Source of the DNA: Porpolomopsis calyptriformis
Lineage: Eukaryota; Basidiomycota; Agaricomycetes; Agaricales; Hygrophoraceae
Direction: 5' to 3'
Assembly (NCBI GenBank): GCA_951640195.1
Contig: OX621166.1
Span: 2,100,501-2,164,500 of the forward strand
Length of the DNA stretch: 64,000 nt
Positions 57,959 through 64,000 of the stretch are shown in pieces. Positions within the stretch are counted from its first letter, which is position 1. Each line of letters opens with the position of its first letter. The translations under genes were made by a program, and so were the position numbers. The notes beneath the pieces are model-generated. The model worked only from the letters and a program-made list of their open reading frames with translations. It made no database searches and was not told where the DNA came from.

Positions 57959-60396
57959 TTACGCGATACCTGCAGTTTGAAGAGTCGAGAGGAACCCACA
58001 GATCATGGCCGAGATAGCGATGCGAGCGATGACTTTGCTGCGCGAAGGTGCTAGAGCACCCAACACGCCGATCTGGATACCCAACGCGCTGAGATTCCCA
58101 AATCCGCAGAGTGCGTACGAGGCGATAGTATGAGCGCGCTGAGAAAGGGGCTCGGAGCCCGTCATGATAGCTTGGAGATCTACCAGTACGTAAAGGGGGG
58201 GTGGGAGGTGTTTTAGCGGAGTCAGCCCATAATGTACGGGTAGGAATTTGGGGTGAATGAGGTACGGACCTAGGTATGCGGCGAATTCGTTCGCGACGAG
58301 TTTGGTGGCAAGAAGTTGGGATACCCGCAAGATCTCTGGGCGGGGGACGCCTAGGGCAGCGAATAGGAAAAGTTAAGGGGGGTTAGAGTTCGGCCGAATA
58401 ATATTGGGGTAGACTAACCAAGGAAGAAAGTTATTGGGTAGAAAACGTATCCAATGATCAGTTGTAAAGTCAACTGGTGAATACCGAATCCACGGCCGAT
58501 CCAGGTGAGGAGCCCGTTGATTGTCGCAATGAGGGACAGAATAGTTAACACGTTAGTCCTGAGGGAAAGAACAAAAAACATAAGCATATAGGACTCTGAA
58601 ACACAAAGGTTCGATAAACAAGCGTTTGCCCTACAGAATATGGCCGGCGACAATGATACCGAAGACTGCACCCTGACTAAAAGCATGCAAAGCATTTGCA
58701 GGTCCCTCCCCCCTTTTTCCACGATCGACGACAATGCGGCCTCGGGTGACTGGTTCCTCCGTCTCCGGCATACGCATCTTGCTGATGGCAATCGAAGCTG
58801 GAATACTCATCACGGACGATGTGACAAGGTTCTGGGCAGAGACACCCAACGCAATGTAAGCGGAGAGCACGGAACCAGCGATGGTCGAGAATCCTGGTGG
58901 TAGGCGTTAGAACACCCTTCTGAATGTTTGTGAGAATCGTCGTACCGGATGTCATAGTGAGGTGGAGCTCAGACTCGGTCATAAGGTCGATGTAAGGGCG
59001 GACCAGACAAGCTGACTCCCCTTGTCCGACCCAGGGTGAGGCAGCAGCGACAACGGCCTCTGCACCAGATACATTCATGAGTTTGAAGAAGAACCAGGCA
59101 CTGGAGAGATGCTCAGTCGGACCCGACAAAAGTTAAGGTTAGATTGGTACCCACAAGTTTTTAAGAATCCATTGCATGACACCAAGCTTGATGTATTTAC
59201 ATAAGTGGCTAGTAGCTCCAAGATAACCCTCAGTGACACTCACATAATACATCATTTGCACGAAGGCAATGAAGAACACGATCGCTGGGAGCTTCGCACG
59301 ATACCAGGAGATCAGAACCTTTTAGGGATAGGGTCCGAAGTTATTGGTAAGGACGTACTGTGTTGACAAAAAACCAATGCTTCTTGATCGTGTCGGCATC
59401 AAAGAAGAACTGAGAACCAACAAGTGATTGGTTCAAGAAATCAGAAGCGAGGGTAGCTATCCACTTGAAGATCGAGAAACCGGCGCTACTTTTGAGTACG
59501 AATAAAGCAATAGATTGCTGGAGGATGAGTCCCACAATAACGGTGGGCCTTGAAAAAAGGAGAAGCAAGTATCTCAATGCGAGTTCGAGGTAGGGTGATC
59601 TAGAATATACTTACCATGGGATATCAGATCTCCTCGTTGACGCTAGCCAAAAGCCAGTCTGGAAGATAAGAAGGCCTACGATGGATATCACACGATCTAC
59701 ATATTTAGTGTTCTAAAACGTTGGGCATTCGATCGGTCTCTGAAGAGTGAAGTCTAGTGTGGAAAACGGCCACTCACACCGGTAAGCGGGAATCCGAACG
59801 CTGAACCAAAGACCAAGCCGAGAAGGGCGAGCCAACCAATGGTCAGCCTTATCCTTCTTGGGAGATTGTACCAAGGCCTTTGCACGACAGGCACCCAGAC
59901 AGCCTCAATAGGTTGCGCGATGACGGAGTTGGGAATGAACCGAAATGCAATGACGCTGAGGGCCGATCGGTCAATAATAGCAAAGCCGTTTGAGTTACAT
60001 ACATGACGAAAAACCAAGCAAAGAAGGTTTGGACGATCCTAAACTTCATATTTTAGAGTGTCATGACTCATTACACTGGACGAAGCGGTACCATCGATGC
60101 CTAGTAGCTTTGAGGACCGTGGCCGAAATCCACCATGCGACTATCACAGCAGCGAGGCCACCCAAGACAAAGGGGCGGAATTTGATGTAAAGCTCTTTTC
60201 GACGCGCCCGCCAACGTTTACTTCTCTCTTCTGAACCGTCCGTAGAAATGATGGGAGGGGGGGATGGACGCTTCGGGTCTCTTTTCTCCTCATCGACAGA
60301 CTCGACAGATGGTTTGGTTGCCTTCCACGGGAGAGTCGGGTTTTCGGAAGGAAGCTCGCCCGAGCCTGTAAGAGAGGAAGGTCGCTGAGTGGACAT
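57959..60396 (-). CDS. Concentrative nucleoside transporter (CNT / SLC28 family)
   Basis: Plasma-membrane symporter that takes up nucleosides using a proton or sodium gradient. ATG 60396: a hydrophilic Ser/Pro/Lys-rich N-terminus, then [40 protein letters not shown] and [20 protein letters not shown]. The conserved core follows: [180 protein letters not shown] and [20 protein letters not shown]. All CNT landmarks are there. About ten introns. The stop TAA at 57959-57961 overlaps a perfect GTAAGT donor (ATCGC|GTAAGT), so a short further exon cannot be ruled out. Confidence 0.93.
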
Positions 60397-61012
60397 TGTC
60401 GTCGTCGCTGAGAAAGAGCGAGATAAGGTGCCGGGAGAATCCCCCTTGATATCGGCCTTTGTTATGTCCTCGCCAACGCCTCATCTTTAAGATTTAAGGC
60501 TAAGGGCTAGATTCTTCTCGTGGAGCGTAGATCCATATGGATCTACCATTGTAATGATAAAAACACGGCCGCCAATAGTGGCGCAAGCGTTTTAAATACG
60601 GCTCTAGTGATGGTTCCCGGGTTATGGTAAGTTTCGCAACATTTCAATGGCGGGGGAGAGGTTGAAAACCGATAAGACAAGTTAGTGCTGATGATGAATT
60701 TGAGCTTGAGACTACTCATGCCTGGGGGGAGGTCCGTATTCCTGTTCTGAAGGTGAGTTCAGACGTTTTCATTGACAATGTTCTTGGGATGGTGGTTGGT
60801 GAACGTTTTGAACGTTCACGTATGTTCAAACTTCAAACGCCGCGAAAAAACTTTGGTGGCAATTTTCAGTGAGCTAAACTAGCTAGATACGTATGGTATT
60901 CACTACCTATAATGCCTAGCTACAATAACATCCGGCTATGTGGGTGATTCTCCTTCGAAGAGGGCCATGCTAATCTGGAGTTAAGGTCTGGAGGCTCCTT
61001 CACACTCTTTAG
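60397..61012. other. Intergenic region, no gene seen
   Basis: 616 bp between two minus-strand genes. A perfect TGAACGTTCA palindrome lies at 60809-60818, next to further GAACGT/GTTCAA half-sites. No coding signal. Confidence 0.45.
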
Positions 61013-63500
61013 TCAACATCCCACCTCACCCACCTCAAACATGTCAGCCCAAAATTGCTTCATTCCAATAATCCTAAATGCCTCCTTAAAGGGACCCTCG
61101 CTAAACTCCCGCATCCACACCTTACTCAGCCTCTCCCACACATACAATTCAACTTTCCACCCGCGCTTAAGCGCAGTCCTTACCACACCCAAGAATCCGT
61201 CTTCATCAAACTGACTGGCATCGCCAATTGCGAGCACGATTGTGGCATGTGGTGGAGGAGGCACATTATCAGCGATGGCCTGGTGGAGCTTAAGCTGGAG
61301 CAGTTCATCGGCACCCTGTTCACTGTACCGAACGCGTGTTCTGCTAGCGGTGGTTTGCGCATTGCCATCGCCAACCACACTCGACGATGACGACAGGGGA
61401 TTAATCGCTGGTTGGCTTGCACTAAGACTAGCCTGGGGAAAACTGGCTGTATAGGTCTTGGCGGTGTCCACAACATTATTCTGCTTCCAATCCTGCATGT
61501 CAGGTACTCGTGCATACACACGCACTTCATAGCCGAGGTGCTCAGCAGACTCCATGGGCTGGTACAAAGGCGACGATGCTACTAAGACTCGTCGAGTAAT
61601 CGGGCGACCACGCTCGAGAATAAGGGCAAGGGCTGCGTGTGAAAGACGTTTGGGATGTGGGTCTCTCAGATATCGTTTTGAGTACATCAAAAGTCCGATC
61701 AGAATATTGGAGCTGTACAGATATATTAGTTTGTGGGAATGACAGGAAAGAAAGCCACAGACTGTGAAATGAACACGTGAATCAGCGTGTCCTGCAATTG
61801 AGGTACAGGCCCTCGAGGATCGACGAAACCATCACTCTCAGGAAAGTCACTTGATAACATCGCCGTGAGTTCTGGTATATTCTCAGGAAATAATAATCTC
61901 AATTTGTGCGCCAGTGAACGAAGTTGAAGGATACGGGGATCAGTGCGGATGGCGAGGATACGTCGGAAGTATTTTCGCAAGTCTTCACTGCGGGCTTTCT
62001 GGTTTGTGCTTGTTCCCGTCCAACTGTTCCGCCTCCTATTAGTCGATCCAAAAAGAAAAATCGGCTGACCCACGATGAAGGTGAGACGATCTCATCATTG
62101 GCATTCTTCTCGCCCCCGTCTTTATCGGGCCGTTCACCAAGCCCATTATCACTCCTACTCTTCGCTTGATTACCCTCTTGATCAATTTCTTCATCGTCTT
62201 CTATATTACTGTTGACTACGCCACCACCCGCTTTGCTTTGGGCTCTGTCGGCTTTGGCAACTTGGAATTGTCCCGAACAGTGCTGGCTGCAATTGAATAG
62301 GTTAGATAGACAACAGGTGCTAAAAAAATACACTTTCCATTCGATCCAACTGTCAGTTACAACAATGTTCAAATTGACAAAGTCGCATCGGGGACACATT
62401 GTCGTGTTGTTCTGAAAGATGATTTCCTGGCGCAAAACAATAATCATCTCGAGAACCATTCCAGGGTGTGTCATGCGGGCGAATTGTGAGGGCTCAATGA
62501 TCTGACTATCTGCAGCACGCAGCACTCGATTGTCGCCCTGCCTAATCAGGTGATTGCCAACGCGGTCACTGCAATAGCCTTGGATAATATAGTCGAAATC
62601 CTGGAATGCTTGGGATATGTGTGATCCGATATGCGGACAAACCAGTTCTACATACCTTCCATGTGGAGCAAAACAGGGTCGGAACTGGTATGGTTCGTCC
62701 CAAGTGATCCACTACTTTCACCGTGATCAATGGGATGTGACGCAGGAAAGGTAAACGTTGTCTCAAGAGGCCAGAGATGGTTTTCAAGGTTACTGGGCTT
62801 GTGAGCAGTTGGTCTCCGAAATTGCCCCATTCAATGCTTCGTTTTCATTGCAGCAGTGATATGATTTCAGGAAGGACGCTGCATGAAAGGAGGACAACAC
62901 ATACGAGTTCAGTGCCTTCAGAAACCCGCGAAGCGTGTCGCGATGAACAGATAGTTCCCACCTCAACCTGGTTAATTCACCTTTATCCCACCCATTCCAA
63001 CAGATTACGGGCCACAAATAGTTGATAGTCGTCAATGATAGACCATGTCGACAACGAGAGATTTTGTCGAACGTGTTTTGTAGTTTCACGAAACATCTTG
63101 CAACTTCCAGGTTGAAAGTATTGGCCAGACTTGGACCCAGTGGTGTGTGGTGGAATACTTGAAGAGCGGATCTCGTCAAAGATAGCGTCAAATGCAGCGA
63201 TTCCAACTCCAGTTGCAAGCCCCTGTACTTATTCGAGTCACTGGCACTGAGTTGTACAATCTTGTGAATGAGATCAATGGCAAGTTCAATAAGGCTAGAG
63301 GTATGGCGGGTCGATACTTGGACAAGAGCATCTCCCAGCGACAATGACCCAGTATGCCGTGGTGGTAGGCTGTCGTTGATTCTAGTGATGCCGCGGTCAT
63401 GGTGGTCACAGTGGAGTGCACCTGAAGAGCTGTATAAATACGTGATGTTGATCTGATCACGACCAATTTGATTGAAAGTGCTTCGGCTGGCATCAATCAT
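61013..63500 (-). CDS. ULD-type ubiquitin-like + zinc ribbon + NYN-like protein (proposed single gene)
   Basis: The 5' part is a common Agaricomycete architecture of unknown role: RSTFNQIGRDQINITY, DLIHKIVQLSASDSNKYRGL, LELESLHLTLSLTRSALQVF, LTRLRWELSVHRDTLRGFLK, then the ubiquitin-like domain PLITVKVVDHLGRTIPVPTL with CSTWK spliced to DFDYIIQGYCSDRVGNHLI, and a zinc ribbon (CPRC, then QHCSGQF). An acidic linker with no ATG (62090-62260) stays open and can splice in phase (donor GTCAGC after SPSSW, acceptor CAAACCAG) to KARSEDLRKYFRRILAIRTD, LRSLAHKLRLLFPEN, DTLIHVFISHSNILIGLLMY, RRVLVASSPLYQPMESAEHL, ADELLQLKLHQAIAD and IVLAIGDASQF, a NYN/PIN-like RNase fold. Stop TGA at 61013-61015. Alternatively this is two genes: the first would end near 61985 or 61899 and the second begin near ATG 61860. 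Confidence 0.6.
62287..62337 (-). other. Intron-like segment with GA instead of GT donor, in frame
   Basis: On the minus strand a 51-nt segment inside the zinc ribbon has an ideal acceptor (TTGCAG) and branch point (CTAAC), but its 5' end reads GAAAGT where GTAAGT would be canonical. Removing it gives WIECQHCSGQF, the expected CxxC. Keeping it adds 17 residues without a stop and changes the first Cys codon to Trp. Confidence 0.6.
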
Positions 63501-63596
63501 TGGCTGGCAGCTTGCTGTTGGAGGACTTTTGGAACACGTGTAACAAAAAATGACCATTTTACAGAAAAAAAAGCAAACTATCGACGATTCAAATGG

Positions 63597-64000
63597 TTAC
63601 ACCTTCAATGTCTTGATTGACTTGCCTGAGGCAATGGCCAGCCATTCACCAGGTGCCGTTGAATGTCCGGTGTTCGTCGTCATACCAGCTATATGAGGTG
63701 ACCAAGCCAGATTGGTGATCTCTTTAGCAGCAGTGTAAGCCATGACAGGCTCCGTCACCACTCGTTTTTTGACATCAGGTCGAGGAGAGTTCAATCGTGA
63801 ACCTGCACTCCGTGGTGAAGCCGCAGCCTGGGTATAAGCTGCTAGATCCCACAACAAAAGCTGGCAATCATCGCCTGCAAATGAAATGGTTTATTAGACT
63901 AGGATATAATTTGGTAAAAGTACCTACTTGCTGTTGCCAGTAGTGGGCTTTCTATCGAGCCCCAACCCAAAGCGTTGATCTGGGCATGATGGCCTCTAAG
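63597..64000 (-). CDS. WD40 protein, DCAF7/WDR68 type (C-terminal end; 5' beyond window)
   Basis: WD40 scaffold of the DCAF7/WDR68/AN11 family, which binds DYRK/HIPK kinases and DDB1-CUL4 in animals. Two exons are visible: LRGHHAQINALGWGSIESPL with LLATAS (64000 to about 63933), then an intron with donor GTAGGT and acceptor TGCAG, then DDCQLLLWDLAAYTQAAASP, a Ser/Arg-rich insert, MAYTAAKEITNLAWSPHIAG and the invariant C-terminus GEWLAIASGKSIKTLKV. The ending is diagnostic of this subfamily. The gene enters from the right edge, and about the last quarter is present. Confidence 0.88.

Noticed and set aside
61899..62525. The frame ending at 61899 taken as the true C-terminus of the ULD protein
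   Set aside because: Its last 55 codons overlap, out of phase, the better-looking NYN-side frame; kept only as an alternative.
1..64000. tRNA, rRNA, CRISPR or complete transposon
   Set aside because: No paired A/B-box with cloverleaf, no rRNA-like stretch, no regular repeat-spacer pattern and no transposase or reverse transcriptase motif was seen by eye; a tRNAscan and Rfam search would be decisive.

Overview
The window is nuclear DNA from a filamentous basidiomycete, most likely an Agaricomycete. The evidence is dense, intron-rich genes on both strands (introns about 50-75 nt with GT..AG ends and CTAAC/CTAAT-like branch points), short intergenic gaps, and families typical of mushroom-forming fungi: a DUF7918 protein, a giant DUF3712/Tag1-like protein, F-box/LRR proteins, an ankyrin protein and a ULD-type ubiquitin-like protein. 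The species cannot be named from the sequence. No rRNA, tRNA, CRISPR array or complete transposon was found.

Layout. 1-3762 (-): SET9-type histone H4K20 methyltransferase, cut by the left edge. 4860-5770 (-): ribosomal protein S8, divergent from a chitin synthase at 6029-9597 (+). 10085-14220 (+): an LRR protein with an RG-rich tail and a low-complexity protein. 14360-24092 (+): one very large gene built from three copies of a module about 3.1 kb long. 24848-26592 (+): mitochondrial class III CoA-transferase. 27367-30298 (+): ankyrin protein and RTA1-like membrane protein. 30538-32082 (-): secreted GH18 chitinase. 32510-33583 (+): DUF7918 protein. 34363-35645 (-): RRT8/Lds-like membrane protein. 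36002-37051 (+): coproporphyrinogen oxidase. 37300-38500 (-): dead F-box copy. 38532-40286 (+): F-box/LRR protein.

40400-53593 is a housekeeping block: GPI mannosyltransferase 2 (-), a Pex24/Pex30-type dysferlin-domain protein (+), dynactin p50 (-), a Thr-type asparaginase (+), a DUF899 protein (-), EXO70 (+) and coatomer beta-prime (-). Several pairs are divergent with start codons less than 130 bp apart. 53677-57575 is a duplicated patch: two intact F-box genes, a copy of the 3' end of EXO70 and a broken copy of the RRT8-like gene. 57959-60396 (-) is a concentrative nucleoside transporter. 61013-63500 (-) reads best as one gene joining a ubiquitin-like domain, a zinc ribbon and a NYN-like domain. 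63597-64000 (-) is the C-terminal end of a DCAF7/WDR68 WD40 protein.

Functional themes: cell wall and secretion (chitin synthase, chitinase, GPI anchor synthesis, EXO70, COPI, dynactin), chromatin and regulation (SET9, F-box proteins, DCAF7, DUF7918) and metabolism (heme synthesis, CoA transfer, asparagine, nucleoside uptake). These are neighbours, not an operon. The parts most worth a second look are the ULD-zinc ribbon-NYN gene with a broken splice donor, the F-box/RRT8 segmental duplication, and the three-module giant gene.
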